Assembly (NCBI RefSeq): GCF_040256645.1
Contig: NZ_CP158281.1
Location: forward strand, 2,108,001-2,172,000
Length of the DNA stretch: 64,000 bases
From: Brevibacterium sp. CBA3109
GTDB lineage: Bacteria > Actinomycetota > Actinomycetes > Actinomycetales > Brevibacteriaceae
Direction of reading: 5' to 3'
Below the pieces are notes generated by a model. That model was not told the DNA's origin. It saw only the letters and a list, made by a program, of their open reading frames with translations, and did not search any database. Below are positions 45,929 to 55,499 of the stretch, one piece after another. Position 1 is the first letter of the stretch. Each line of letters begins with the position of its first letter. The position numbers were made by a program, and so were the translations under genes.

Positions 45929-46584
45929 TGTGATTCCTTCACCAGTTTCAGCACCGTCTCGACCACCTGGTCGAAATCGATGTCACTGGTATCGAGTGTG
46001 TAGACGCCTGCGGAGGCTTCGAGGAAGCTTGTTGTCGCTGAGTCCTTGGCGTCACGGCCGGTGACCTGGGATTGGGTGGCGGCGAGAGCCTCGGCGTCGG
46101 CGCTTCCGTGGAGCTCCTTGGCCCGTCGGGCCACGCGCACCTCGTCACGAGCGGTCATCAGGATGCGGACCTCGGCATCCGGGGCCACGACGGTCGTGAT
46201 GTCACGACCCTCGACGACAATGCCCTCAGGTGCGGCGGCGATGATGGTCCGCTGCATGTCGATGAGCTCTTCGCGGGCATCGACGACGGCAGACACGGTC
46301 TGCACGTTCTCCGACACCTCGGGTTCACGGATCTCCTGACTGACATCGATTCCGTCGACGGAGACGAAGAACTCGTCCGGATCGGTCGAGATCTCCAGAT
46401 CGACCCCGCGCACCTGTTCGAGGACGTCGACCGGGTCGTTCACGCCCCGGTTCAGGCACAGCCAAGCCATCGCACGATACATGGCCCCCGTGTCGAGGTA
46501 GCGGTAGCCCAATCGGCGGGCCGTTTCCTTCGCGGTGCTCGACTTGCCGACCCCGCTGGGTCCGTCAATGGCGACGACGCTCAT
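45925..46584 (-). CDS. cmk: Cytidylate kinase
   Basis: Cmk phosphorylates CMP and dCMP. The 219-aa product has the P-loop [32 protein letters not shown], and [11 protein letters not shown], all standard. The ATG at 46584 has AGAGGGA about 8 nt upstream; the longer frame to 46626 overlaps tyrA. Neighbours tyrA (start overlapped) and der form a common actinobacterial trio. Confidence 0.95.
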   Translation of the reverse strand: MSVVAIDGPSGVGKSSTAKETARRLGYRYLDTGAMYRAMAWLCLNRGVNDPVDVLEQVRGVDLEISTDPDEFFVSVDGIDVSQEIREPEVSENVQTVSAVVDAREELIDMQRTIIAAAPEGIVVEGRDITTVVAPDAEVRILMTARDEVRVARRAKELHGSADAEALAATQSQVTGRDAKDSATTSFLEASAGVYTLDTSDIDFDQVVETVLKLVKESQ

Positions 46585-47681
46585 GCAATTCCCTCTTTCT
46601 CGATGGCGGATTCGGGAATCTGCCATCCCTTCGACAACAAACCGATTTCAAGTTCCTGCTGGGTGGCCGGCACCACCGAGACATCGACGATTCCCAGCTT
46701 CTGACCCGGAGCGTGGTCCATCCGGAAGTCCTCGACGTTGATGTTCAGGTCGCCGATGTCCTTGAACAATGTGGCCAGGGTTCCCGGAGTGTCGGGAATC
46801 AGGATCGTGACCACAGCATATGTGGTCGGAGCCTGCCCGTGCTTGCCCGGGATCCGATCGTGACCTTCGTTGCCCAACGCAATCGCCTTGGCCAGCGCAC
46901 CCGTCGATCCCGGGCCCAGTTCCAAAGCGGTGATGACCTCATCGAGCTCGGTCCGCAGATCCTGCAGGACGGAGCGGACCTCCTCGGAGTTGCCGGCCAG
47001 GATCTGCGTCCACAGACGAGGATCGGAGGCGGCGATCCGAGTCACATCCCGCAGTCCCTGACCTGCCAGTGCGACCTCCTCCAGCGGCGCATGCCGCAGC
47101 TGAGAGGCGACCAGCGAGGAGATGACCTGCGGCACGTGTGAGACCTTCGCAACCGCGGCATCGTGGATGCGTGGATCAAGGTGGATGACAGAGGCACCGG
47201 TGGCTTCTGCCATGGCCACGACCTCGCCGAGGCGGTTGCGTGGTGTGTCCTCGTCCGAGCAGATCACCCATGGTCGGGCCGTGAACAGGTCCGACCGGGC
47301 AGCGATCGCTCCCGACTTCTCCCGACCCGCCATCGGGTGACACCCGATGTAACGGTCAAGTTCGCTGCCGTCGACACGTTCACGCACCGATTCGAGCAGT
47401 CGTGTCTTGACGCTTGCGACGTCCGTGACCGTCGCATGCGGGTAGTTCGCCAGAGCCGTTGCGATGGTCTGGGCCGCAACATCGGGTGGGGTGGCGACGA
47501 CGACGATCTGCGGATCCTCGACATTGCTGCCTTCGGCCAGGACCGTTCCTGCACCCAGATCGGCCGCCAACTGCTGAGCCGTCGGTGAGGTGTCCTCGAG
47601 GCTGACCTGATACTTCTGTGCGCTCAGCGCCAGTCCGAGGCTTGCGCCCAGCAGACCGGTGCCGATGATGTGGATTCTCAC
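46581..47681 (-). CDS. tyrA: Prephenate dehydrogenase with C-terminal ACT domain
   Basis: TyrA converts prephenate to 4-hydroxyphenylpyruvate in tyrosine synthesis. The 366-aa product opens with a Rossmann motif (IIGTGLLGASLGLAL), contains GCHPMAGREKSG, and ends with an ACT domain (about residues 288-360, VTILIPDTPGTLATLFKDIG), which usually senses an amino acid. The start is GTG, overlapping the rluB stop (GTGA). Feedback by tyrosine is likely but not shown. Confidence 0.93.
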   Translation of the reverse strand: MRIHIIGTGLLGASLGLALSAQKYQVSLEDTSPTAQQLAADLGAGTVLAEGSNVEDPQIVVVATPPDVAAQTIATALANYPHATVTDVASVKTRLLESVRERVDGSELDRYIGCHPMAGREKSGAIAARSDLFTARPWVICSDEDTPRNRLGEVVAMAEATGASVIHLDPRIHDAAVAKVSHVPQVISSLVASQLRHAPLEEVALAGQGLRDVTRIAASDPRLWTQILAGNSEEVRSVLQDLRTELDEVITALELGPGSTGALAKAIALGNEGHDRIPGKHGQAPTTYAVVTILIPDTPGTLATLFKDIGDLNINVEDFRMDHAPGQKLGIVDVSVVPATQQELEIGLLSKGWQIPESAIEKEGIA

Positions 47682-48547
47682 AAGCCGACGGCCTCGAAGA
47701 GCTCGCCGATTTCGTCTGACCGCAGTGGGCGGATCTTGCCCTGCCTCTGTTCGTCCAATGTGATCGGACCGAATTTCGTGCGCACCAGACGCTCGACCGG
47801 GTTGCCGACCTCCTTGAGCAGTCGGCGCACGATCCGGTTGCGACCCGAATGCAGAGTCAGTTCGACCACGGACCGACCCGGCGTCGAATCCACGAGCTTG
47901 AACGCGTCAACCTTGACGAAGCCGTCGTCGAGGTCGATGCCGGCCTTGAGGCGGGAGCTGACGTCCTTGGCCAGCTGTCCTTTGACCTGGGCAAGGTAGG
48001 TCTTCGGGATCTCGTAGCGTGGGTGAGCCAGTCGGTTGCTCAGCTCCCCGTCGTTGGTCAGGAGGATCAGGCCTTCGGTCTCGGTGTCGAGTCGTCCGAC
48101 GTGGAAGAGTCGTTCGACGCGGTTGTTGACGTAGTCCGCTAGGCAGGGTCGACCATCCGGGTCACTCATCGTCGACACGACACCTGCAGGCTTATTCAGC
48201 ACCAGGTAGACCTTCGCAGTCTGTGTCGAAATTCTCACTGTGTCCACGTACACGGACTGGGTCTCAGGGTCGATTCGGGTGCCCAGCTCGGTCACCATGG
48301 AACCATCCACTTCAACCCGTCCGTCGAGGATCAGCTGCTCACATGCACGACGTGAGCCCAGGCCCGCCTCGGCGAGGATCTTTTGGAGTCTCACACCCCC
48401 GCTGACATGGGCATCCGACTTCTCGCCCGTGCCTGACGGCGAACGCTGGGAGGCCTTTGCAGAGGTGTTGGATCGCTGTTTTCGGGTCGGACGATTGTTG
48501 CGCCCGCCTGGCGCTCGGGGATCACGGTATGGACTCATAATCTCCAT
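47678..48547 (-). CDS. rluB: Pseudouridine synthase, RluB type
   Basis: Predicted to make a pseudouridine in 23S rRNA. The 289-aa product has an S4 domain (RLQKILAEAGLGSRRACEQLI), the catalytic aspartate in HVGRLDTETEGLILLTNDG, and the RNRIVRRLLKEVG segment. A basic, disordered N-terminus of about 50 residues precedes the S4 domain. The start is ATG 48547, or ATG 48538, which lacks three residues. It lies 9 nt after scpB, the common partner of rluB. Confidence 0.9.
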   Translation of the reverse strand: MEIMSPYRDPRAPGGRNNRPTRKQRSNTSAKASQRSPSGTGEKSDAHVSGGVRLQKILAEAGLGSRRACEQLILDGRVEVDGSMVTELGTRIDPETQSVYVDTVRISTQTAKVYLVLNKPAGVVSTMSDPDGRPCLADYVNNRVERLFHVGRLDTETEGLILLTNDGELSNRLAHPRYEIPKTYLAQVKGQLAKDVSSRLKAGIDLDDGFVKVDAFKLVDSTPGRSVVELTLHSGRNRIVRRLLKEVGNPVERLVRTKFGPITLDEQRQGKIRPLRSDEIGELFEAVGL

Positions 48548-48556
48548 TCTCTCAAA

Positions 48557-49189
48557 TCAATCGTCAACTCGTGACATCTCCTCGTCAAGATCGCCCAACT
48601 CTGACTCCGCGGAGGCCAGAACCTCGGAGTTGTCGGCACCCAGTTCGGCGAGGTCGGCGTCCTCGGGAAGGTACGGAGCGATCTCCGGCAGGTCGTCGAT
48701 GCTGTTCATTCCCAGCGCGTCGAGGAACTGGTGCGTGGTGGTGTAGAGCAGCGCCGAGGTGGTCGCTTCCTTCCCCGCTTCGACGATGAGTCCACGCAGA
48801 AGCAGGGTGCGAATGACACCGTCGACGCTGACCCCGCGGACAGCGGCGATGCGCGGCCGTGAGATCGGCTGCCGGTAGGCGATGACGGCGAGGGTCTCGA
48901 GTGCGGCCTGGGACAGTTTCGCGCTCTGACCCGAGGTGAGGAAGTCCTTGACGATCTCGTGATAGTCACCGCGGGAGAAGATTCGGAAGCCTCCGGCGAC
49001 CAGTCGGATCTCGAACCCGCGCTGCCTGCCGCCGTGTTCACCGTCGTAGTCGGCTTTGAGTTCGGCGATGGCATCAGTGATGGTGTCCTCATCGAGCCCG
49101 AGGGCAGTGGCCAGCTCATTCGCCGACACCGCGGAGTCACTGATCATGAGGACCGCTTCGATCCCGGCCAGAATTTCATCGTCGATCAT
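48557..49189 (-). CDS. scpB: Chromosome segregation protein ScpB
   Basis: ScpB forms winged-helix dimers and, with ScpA, completes the SMC condensin. The 210-aa product has the ScpB core: AGIEAVLMISDSAVSANELA and LSQAALETLAVIAYRQPISRPRI, followed by VRGVSVDGVIRTLLLRGLI. The C-terminal tail is acidic. It overlaps the scpA stop by 4 nt (ATGA). No smc gene is present in the window. Confidence 0.95.
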   Translation of the reverse strand: MIDDEILAGIEAVLMISDSAVSANELATALGLDEDTITDAIAELKADYDGEHGGRQRGFEIRLVAGGFRIFSRGDYHEIVKDFLTSGQSAKLSQAALETLAVIAYRQPISRPRIAAVRGVSVDGVIRTLLLRGLIVEAGKEATTSALLYTTTHQFLDALGMNSIDDLPEIAPYLPEDADLAELGADNSEVLASAESELGDLDEEMSRVDD

Positions 49190-50058
49190 GGCGATCCTCC
49201 TTCGTCTTCTGAGCGTTCGTCATTGTGGCCTTGGTCGGCTGTCGCATCACCGTCCCACTCCCCCTCTGTGCGCAGGTCCACACCGTCGTCGGTGGACTCG
49301 GTACGGGAGATGAACAGTGGCCCGAGCGGCTCCTCCTGCGAGAAGTCGCAGAGGCCGACCTTGAACAGTTCCAGCAGTGCCAGGAATCGGGCCACGACGA
49401 CCAACGTGTTGTCGGAGGTGTCGAGGAGTCTCTGGAAGTCGAGGTCCCCGGACCGCAGCAGGCTGAGGATGTGGCCACGTTGTTCGGAGACGCTGACGAG
49501 GGGCAGGTGGATGTGGTCGACCGCGACGCTCGGGGGTGTGTGGTCGCGTTGGAGCACGGTCGCATAGAGTCCGGCCAGCTCGCCGGGGCCGATGTGGATC
49601 TCAAGCGGGGGCAGGACGTCCTGGAACTCGGCTTCGAGTCCGACGCTGCGCGGTACCCTGATCGATCCCGCGGCCATGGCGTCGGCGAAGAATCGGCTCA
49701 CGGACTTATAGGCCCGGTACTGCAGGAGGCGGGCGAACAGAAGGTCGCGGGCCTCGAGCAGTTCGAGGTCGAGTTCCTCTTCCCCGTCCTCATTGGGCAG
49801 CAGGCGTGCCGTCTTGAGGTCAAGCAGAGTGGCAGCCACCAGCAGGAACTGAGAGATCTCGGCAAGGCTGGAACCGGCTTTGGCACCGGCTCGTTGTCTC
49901 AGACCGGTCGTGTAGGCGATGAACTCATCGGTCACCTCGGCGAGGGCGATCTCCGTGACGTCGAGACGACGTTTGGAGATCAGACCGAGGAGCAGGTCGA
50001 AGGGACCGGAGAAGTTCTCCAGTTCAACCTGGAACCCTTCACTGACGGTCTCGCTCAG
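49186..50058 (-). CDS. scpA: Chromosome segregation protein ScpA, apparent CTG start
   Basis: ScpA bridges ScpB and the SMC heads. The N-terminal domain is needed for SMC binding, and its hallmark FSGPFDLLLGLI is present about 15 residues from the frame's beginning. No ATG, GTG or TTG precedes it in frame: the first is the GTG at 49935, which would delete the motif. A CTG at 50058 overlaps the parA stop as CTGA and has GGAGG 6 nt upstream, so I assign it as the start (290 aa). The rest (KTARLLP, LDLELLEARDLLFARLLQY) is standard ScpA. A short start would give a truncated 249-aa form. Confidence 0.85.
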   Translation of the reverse strand: MSETVSEGFQVELENFSGPFDLLLGLISKRRLDVTEIALAEVTDEFIAYTTGLRQRAGAKAGSSLAEISQFLLVAATLLDLKTARLLPNEDGEEELDLELLEARDLLFARLLQYRAYKSVSRFFADAMAAGSIRVPRSVGLEAEFQDVLPPLEIHIGPGELAGLYATVLQRDHTPPSVAVDHIHLPLVSVSEQRGHILSLLRSGDLDFQRLLDTSDNTLVVVARFLALLELFKVGLCDFSQEEPLGPLFISRTESTDDGVDLRTEGEWDGDATADQGHNDERSEDEGGSP

Positions 50059-50924
50059 GGTGCGCCTCCGCGGGCGATGAGCTCCCTGGCCAGGCGACGG
50101 TAGGCTTCCGAGCCTGCATGCTTGGGGGCGAAGCTCGTGATCGGTTCGGCCGCGACCGAGGCATCCGGGAATTTCACGGTGCGGTTGATGACCGTGTCGA
50201 AGACCTTGTCGTCGAAGGCCTCTGTCACACGTGACATGACCTCTTTCGAGTGGAGCGTGCGCGAGTCGAACATCGTGGCCAGGATCCCGTCGACGACGAG
50301 GGAGGGATTGAGCCTGTCCTGAATCTTCTCGATGGTCTCCACCAGCAGGGCGACGCCGCGCAATGCGAAGAACTCGGTTTCGAGCGGAATGATCACGCCG
50401 TGGGCTGCGGTCAGTGCGTTGACGGTGAGCAGGCCCAGGGAGGGCTGGCAGTCGATGAGGATGACATCGTATTCGTCGGCGACCTTCGACAGCACCCGCG
50501 ACAGGATCTGCTCTCGGGCCACTTCGCCCACGAGCTGGACTTCGGCTGCGGAGAGGTCGATGTTGGCCGGGAGGATGTCGATGTTCTCGAAGTCGGTGCC
50601 GACGATGACCTCATGAGGATCCAGACGCGAATTCATCAACAGGTTGTAGACGCTGATGTCCAGGTCGTAGGGGTTCACTCCCAGACCGACCGACAGTGCG
50701 CCCTGTGGATCGAAGTCGACGAGCAGCATCTTGCGTCCGTAGGCGGCCAGAGAAGCGCCGAGGTTGATCGACGATGTCGTCTTGCCGACGCCGCCCTTCT
50801 GGTTGACCATCGCGATGATGCGGGCGGGCCCATGAGTGTCCAGCGGTGCTGGTTCGTCGAAGTCCTGCTGCTCTGGGGCAGTGGATTTCGACTTGGGAAT
50901 ATCCAACGCCTGTTGCGTATTCAT
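50055..50924 (-). CDS. ParA-family ATPase
   Basis: The 289-aa product has a deviant Walker A motif VNQKGGVGKTTSSIN, the second motif VDFDPQGALSVGLG, and the third IDCQPSLGLLTVNAL, all typical of Soj/ParA. In this neighbourhood (xerD, scpA, scpB) it is the second ParA-like protein of actinobacteria rather than the origin-proximal one; no parB follows. It probably helps chromosome organisation with ScpAB. The start is ATG 50924; the GTG one codon earlier is possible. The long frame to 51413 is a shadow of xerD. Confidence 0.9.
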   Translation of the reverse strand: MNTQQALDIPKSKSTAPEQQDFDEPAPLDTHGPARIIAMVNQKGGVGKTTSSINLGASLAAYGRKMLLVDFDPQGALSVGLGVNPYDLDISVYNLLMNSRLDPHEVIVGTDFENIDILPANIDLSAAEVQLVGEVAREQILSRVLSKVADEYDVILIDCQPSLGLLTVNALTAAHGVIIPLETEFFALRGVALLVETIEKIQDRLNPSLVVDGILATMFDSRTLHSKEVMSRVTEAFDDKVFDTVINRTVKFPDASVAAEPITSFAPKHAGSEAYRRLARELIARGGAP

Positions 50925-50964
50925 CACTCGGATGGCCACCTTTCGTTGCTCTCTGCAGATAACC

Positions 50965-51912
50965 CTACCGCGCCCGGGGGTGCGAGGTCGCGTACACTTC
51001 CCGCAATGTTTCCTCTGACACCTTGGTATAGATCTGTGTGGTCGTGACTGACGCGTGTCCAAGCAGTTCTTGGACGACTCGGATATCGGCGCCGCCTTCG
51101 AGCAGGTGTGTCGCGAACGAGTGTCGGAACGTGTGCGGAGACACCTCGGCGTCAAGCCCCGCGTGCTCCCCCGCGTCCTTGACGATCTGCCACGCGCTCT
51201 GGCGTGACAGACGGGTCCCCCGCGCATTGAGGAACAGAGCACCGGCCGGGGCTGCTGTCCGTGCCTTCGCCGCCATGCTCGGGCGAGTCCGCGACACCCA
51301 GGCACCGAGTGCCCTGGAGGCGTGGGAGCCGAAGGGCACGATCCGTTCCTTGCCGCCTTTGCCATAGAGGCGCACAAGGCTGGTCTCGAGATCGAGGTCG
51401 TCGAGGTCGACACCTACCGCCTCGGAGATCCGTGCGCCTGTTGCGTAGAGCAGCTCCAGAAGTGCGGCCGCACGGATCTGCGCAGGCTCCTCGCCGGCGC
51501 TCGTGGACAACATCGCTTCGACATCGTCTAGGGACAGCGCCTTGGGCAGACGCAGCCCCTCCTGTGGCGGGCTGACCTCGGAGGCCGGATCCGTACCCGC
51601 CAGTCCCTCGCCGAGGGCGAAGCCGTGGAAACGGCGCACCGCGACGAGTGCTCGCGCACGGGTCCGCGGGGCCAGGCTCTCATCGAGCAGATGCAGAGCG
51701 AAGGCTTCGACATGCGTCCGGTCGACCTCGCCGAGGCGGTCGATCCCCTGCCCGTTGAGCCAGGTTCCGTACCTGGCCAGGTCGCGGGAGTAGGCATCGA
51801 TGGAGTTCCGCGACAGTCCGCGCTCGAATCGCAGCGAATTCAAGTACGTTTCGAAGCCGCGGGCCAGAGACTGCGGCAGCTCCGGGAGCAGTTCGGCACC
51901 ATGCCGGGCCAT
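50965..51912 (-). CDS. xerD: Tyrosine recombinase XerD
   Basis: XerD acts with XerC at dif to resolve chromosome dimers. The 315-aa product has the SAM-like N-terminal domain and the catalytic residues in TGARISEAVG, HTFRHSFATHLLEGGADIR and LGHASVTTTQIYT, which include the nucleophilic tyrosine. The length and the placement before parA and scpA mark it as the housekeeping recombinase and not a phage integrase. The ATG starts 10 nt after the Nudix stop. A dif site was not found here. Confidence 0.93.
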   Translation of the reverse strand: MARHGAELLPELPQSLARGFETYLNSLRFERGLSRNSIDAYSRDLARYGTWLNGQGIDRLGEVDRTHVEAFALHLLDESLAPRTRARALVAVRRFHGFALGEGLAGTDPASEVSPPQEGLRLPKALSLDDVEAMLSTSAGEEPAQIRAAALLELLYATGARISEAVGVDLDDLDLETSLVRLYGKGGKERIVPFGSHASRALGAWVSRTRPSMAAKARTAAPAGALFLNARGTRLSRQSAWQIVKDAGEHAGLDAEVSPHTFRHSFATHLLEGGADIRVVQELLGHASVTTTQIYTKVSEETLREVYATSHPRAR

Positions 51913-51922
51913 GGCTCAGACC

Positions 51923-52627
51923 TCAGGCTCGCGGTCGGTCTGAGGCGCCGGCGGCAGCTGGATCTGCGGTTGCACCGGCGGCTTCATCTCCACGGCCGTC
52001 GATGAGACGACGGGGCGCATCGACGCTGCGGGTCCGGGTGGGATTCCCGGCGGCTTCAGCACGCAGGATGCGGTCCACCTGCAGGATCGCCAGCTGCGCG
52101 ATCGAGTTTGTGATCTCGCCCGCACTCACCGCGTCGAGCGCCTCATCGAGGCTGGCCCACCTGAAGGTGAAGCCCGCTTCCTCTTCGCTGCGTTCGTGTC
52201 GATCCTCGTCGGCGATGAGCTCAAAGTCCCTGGCCAGATACAGCCGGATCGATTCGCTGCTGCCGCCGGGGGTCAGGCAGGAGTCGGTGAGGACTTCCCA
52301 GCGTGCCGCCCGGAGATCAGCCTCCTCTGCCAGTTCACGCTGGGCGGCGGCGAAGGGATCTTCGCCGGGCACATCGAGAAGACCGGCTGGGACTTCCCAG
52401 AGCCTGGCCCGAACGGGATGACGGTACTGCTGGATGAGCAGGATCCTGCCCTGCTCATCCACGCACGCTATGGCCACAGCACCCGTGTGAGCCATCATGT
52501 CTCGAACCAGCCCAGTTGCCTCAGGCAGGTCGAAGGTCTCTCGCCGAATGTTCCAGACCGCTCCGTGGTAGACGACCTCGGATGCGGTGATGGTCGGCGT
52601 ATAGGCCTCGTCATGCAGATCGCTCAT
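51923..52627 (-). CDS. Nudix hydrolase, ADP-ribose pyrophosphatase type
   Basis: The 234-aa product has the actinobacterial ADP-ribose diphosphatase layout: an N-terminal beta region (VYHGAVWNIRRETFDLPE), QQYRHPVRARLWEVPAGLLDV, and the Nudix box GLLDVPGEDPFAAAQRELAEEADL (quoted across residues 87-110). The final glycine of the box is Asp here. It probably cleaves ADP-ribose to AMP and ribose 5-phosphate. Its C-terminal 40 residues are Ala/Asp-rich and probably unstructured. It follows pyrG at 11 nt, as in mycobacteria. Confidence 0.9.
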   Translation of the reverse strand: MSDLHDEAYTPTITASEVVYHGAVWNIRRETFDLPEATGLVRDMMAHTGAVAIACVDEQGRILLIQQYRHPVRARLWEVPAGLLDVPGEDPFAAAQRELAEEADLRAARWEVLTDSCLTPGGSSESIRLYLARDFELIADEDRHERSEEEAGFTFRWASLDEALDAVSAGEITNSIAQLAILQVDRILRAEAAGNPTRTRSVDAPRRLIDGRGDEAAGATADPAAAGASDRPRA

Positions 52628-52638
52628 GCGTGCCTTGC

Positions 52639-54303
52639 CTACTTCTGGGCCTTCAGCGCCGCTGCCACGAGTCCCGCGAAGAGCGGGTGAGGCCTGGTCG
52701 GGCGCGACTTGAGCTCGGGGTGAGCCTGGGTTGCGACGTAGAAGGGGTGCTCGGATTCCGGCAGCTCCACGAATTCCACGAGCTCTCCGCTGGGTGAGGT
52801 GCCCGAGAAGCGCAGACCAGCCTTGGCCAGCTCTTCCCGGTAGATGTTGTTGACCTCGTAGCGGTGGCGGTGGCGTTCGGTGATGAGGGTCGAGCCGTAG
52901 ACTCCTGCCACGACGCTGCCCTCGTCCAGTTTCGCTTCATAGGTGCCCAAGCGCATGGTCCCGCCCAGGTCGCCTTCGCCTTCGACGATGGACAGCTGTT
53001 CGGCCATCGTCGCAATCACGGGGACCTTCGTATCGGGGTCGAACTCGGAGGATGAGGCCTCGTCGATTCCGGCCACATTGCGGGCGTACTCGATGACCAT
53101 GCACTGCAGTCCCAGGCACAGGCCGAGGGTCGGAATGCCATTCGTCCGGGCGTATTCGAGGGCGCCGAGTTTGCCGTCGATGCCGCGGATGCCGAAGCCG
53201 CCGGGCACGCAGATCGCGTCGAGGCCGGACAGACGCTCCCGTGCCCCTTCTTCGGTGTCGCAGTCATCGGACTGGATCCACTCCACCTTGACCTTGGCGT
53301 TGTTGGCGAAACCGCCGTGACGCAGCGCCTCGGTGACCGACAGGTAGGCATCGGGGAGGTCGATGTACTTGCCGACGATGCCGATGCGCACATGGTGTTC
53401 GGGGTGGTGGACGCGTTCGAGTACCCAGTCCCACTTCGTCCAGTCGACGTCGCGGAAGGGAAGGTTGAGGCGACGGATCACGTAGACGTCGAGGCCCCCG
53501 TCGTAGAGGACCTTCGGAATGTTGTAGATGCTGGGTGCGTCCACGCAGGACACGACGGCATCGGACTCAACGTCGCATGAGGAGGCGATCTTCGTGCGGA
53601 TCGAATCGGGCAGTGCACGGTCGGAGCGGAGCACGATCGCGTCGGGCTGGATGCCGATCGACCGCAGTGCCGCCACCGAGTGCTGGGTCGGCTTCGTCTT
53701 CAGCTCGCCGGAGGGCCCGAGGTAGGGCACGAGGGACACGTGGATGAAGAACACGTTGTCTCGGCCGATGTCGTGCCGGACCTGACGCGCGGCCTCGAGG
53801 AACGGCTGGGACTCAATGTCACCGACGGTTCCGCCGATCTCGGTGATGATCACATCGGGACGCTCGTCGACGGGACGTTCAGCCTGAGCCCGCATCCGCG
53901 ACTTGATCTCGTCGGTGATGTGCGGGATGACCTGAACGGTGTCGCCGAGGTAGGCCCCGCGACGTTCCTTGGCGATGACCGAGGAGTAGACCTGCCCGGT
54001 CGTCACATTGGCCGCGCCGTCAAGATCGACGTCGAGGAAACGTTCGTAATGGCCGATGTCGAGGTCGGTCTCAGCACCGTCTTCGGTGACGAAGACCTCA
54101 CCGTGCTGGAAGGGATTCATTGTTCCCGGATCCACATTGAGGTAGGGATCCAGCTTCTGCATTGCTACCGAGAGTCCGCGCTGAGTGAGCAGATGACCGA
54201 GGCTTGAAGCCGTCAGTCCCTTGCCCAACGAAGAGGCAACGCCTCCCGTGACGAAGATGTGTTTTGCCGTATTTGTGCCGCCTGGGCCAGTTCGATTCAC
54301 CAC
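52639..54303 (-). CDS. pyrG: CTP synthase
   Basis: PyrG aminates UTP with glutamine-derived ammonia. The 554-aa product has the synthase domain opening [19 protein letters not shown] and the [16 protein letters not shown] segment. The glutamine amidotransferase domain has its cysteine in [11 protein letters not shown] and histidine in [15 protein letters not shown] at 54303 is chosen, with AGGA about 9 nt upstream; the GTG at 54300 would also work, and the frame's TTG at 54321 is less likely. It begins 26 nt after the glycosyltransferase gene. Confidence 0.96.
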   Translation of the reverse strand: MVNRTGPGGTNTAKHIFVTGGVASSLGKGLTASSLGHLLTQRGLSVAMQKLDPYLNVDPGTMNPFQHGEVFVTEDGAETDLDIGHYERFLDVDLDGAANVTTGQVYSSVIAKERRGAYLGDTVQVIPHITDEIKSRMRAQAERPVDERPDVIITEIGGTVGDIESQPFLEAARQVRHDIGRDNVFFIHVSLVPYLGPSGELKTKPTQHSVAALRSIGIQPDAIVLRSDRALPDSIRTKIASSCDVESDAVVSCVDAPSIYNIPKVLYDGGLDVYVIRRLNLPFRDVDWTKWDWVLERVHHPEHHVRIGIVGKYIDLPDAYLSVTEALRHGGFANNAKVKVEWIQSDDCDTEEGARERLSGLDAICVPGGFGIRGIDGKLGALEYARTNGIPTLGLCLGLQCMVIEYARNVAGIDEASSSEFDPDTKVPVIATMAEQLSIVEGEGDLGGTMRLGTYEAKLDEGSVVAGVYGSTLITERHRHRYEVNNIYREELAKAGLRFSGTSPSGELVEFVELPESEHPFYVATQAHPELKSRPTRPHPLFAGLVAAALKAQK

Positions 54304-54329
54304 GGGATTTGATCCTATCAAAGTCGGGC

Positions 54330-55466
54330 TCAGGAATCCGACGATTCGGCGACTTCGGCGTAGAGATCAAGCAGCGTCTCAGAGATCGCGGCCCCGTTGT
54401 TCACGTCGATGACGCGCTTCTTCGCGGCTACAGCCTGTGTTCCGCGTCCGGCAGGGTCGTCGAGAAGATGATTGATCTCACTCAGAAGTGCGTCCGTGTC
54501 GTCGGCTGCGACGGTCCTTGCCGCGGCACCCCAAATGCCTGCGCGTCTCGGGTTGCCGATGAAGACCGCCGGCTTCGACAGCTGCATGAGGTCTTCATGG
54601 CTAAGTCCGGTCATGGTCTCGCTGGCGATGACGACGTCCGCGGCGGCTGCCACGTCGACGAGGTCTCCGGCCGGGGCGACGATGACTCCGCGATCAGAGA
54701 ACGCGGACTCAATCGTGCTCCGGTCTTTGCCGGTGCCTGTGAGCACCGTGACGACGGGACGGCCGGGCCGCTTCGTGTTGATCTGGTCCGCAGCATCGAG
54801 GACCGTGGCCAAAGCTGTGTGGTCACGCAGGGCAATGGGGCTGGCGACCATCCATGTGCCCTCTTGCACGCCGAGTTCCCGGCGCACCTGTGCCCGCGGT
54901 GTCCTGATGGTGAGGTCGACGTCGATGTCCGGGTGGACGAGCTCCGCGCGTTCGACGATGGGGACCTTCTCACCGAAGTAGTCGACGACCGGTTCCGTGG
55001 TGCCCAGAATTGCGGTCGCGGTGCGGCCTACGATCTCCGCACCGGTCTTCTCGATGACGCCGGCCGCGTCGAAGGACTCGATCGTCGCAACGATCTTCGG
55101 ATGCAGTCTGGCCGGGAGGCCGGTGAAGGCGAGCCCGGCGAGAGTCGCAGCATGCAGGCCGTGAGCGTGGACGATGTCCACGTGCTGGTAGTGCTTGTGC
55201 AGAGTGAACGCGGTATTGGGATCTGCCAAGGAAAAGCGTCGTCGGGCTGCCAGCTCGATCTCGCGGAAATTGTCCGCCAGTTCCTCGGGAACGCCGAACG
55301 TGCCCAGCAGCGAACGGTGGGCGGCGACCGCAACTTTGAAGCCGGCGCGCAGATGCCCGAGCACCGCGAGTTTCGCCACCTCGACGACGGGACCCGTGGT
55401 TTCGGCGAGTACATGCAGAATCCTCGTGTCTTCGCTGAGTGGGTGGACCTCGCCGGATTCGCTCAT
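54330..55466 (-). CDS. GT4-like glycosyltransferase
   Basis: The 378-aa product has the two-domain GT-B layout: a first domain starting [21 protein letters not shown] with [20 protein letters not shown], and a second with [19 protein letters not shown] and [20 protein letters not shown], in the position where GT4 enzymes have the donor site. The classical E-x7-E motif is not clear, so activity may be altered. Acceptor and sugar are unknown. It is 33 nt after the next glycosyltransferase, within the murJ-steAB cluster. Confidence 0.75.
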   Translation of the reverse strand: MSESGEVHPLSEDTRILHVLAETTGPVVEVAKLAVLGHLRAGFKVAVAAHRSLLGTFGVPEELADNFREIELAARRRFSLADPNTAFTLHKHYQHVDIVHAHGLHAATLAGLAFTGLPARLHPKIVATIESFDAAGVIEKTGAEIVGRTATAILGTTEPVVDYFGEKVPIVERAELVHPDIDVDLTIRTPRAQVRRELGVQEGTWMVASPIALRDHTALATVLDAADQINTKRPGRPVVTVLTGTGKDRSTIESAFSDRGVIVAPAGDLVDVAAAADVVIASETMTGLSHEDLMQLSKPAVFIGNPRRAGIWGAAARTVAADDTDALLSEINHLLDDPAGRGTQAVAAKKRVIDVNNGAAISETLLDLYAEVAESSDS

Positions 55467-55499
55467 TTCCTCATCCTTTTCATTAGATCGACGCTGCTT

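Noticed and set aside
50925..51413. Upstream extension of the ParA-like frame
   Set aside because: It overlaps xerD in a shifted frame and is Arg/Ser-rich; ParA homology starts after 50924.
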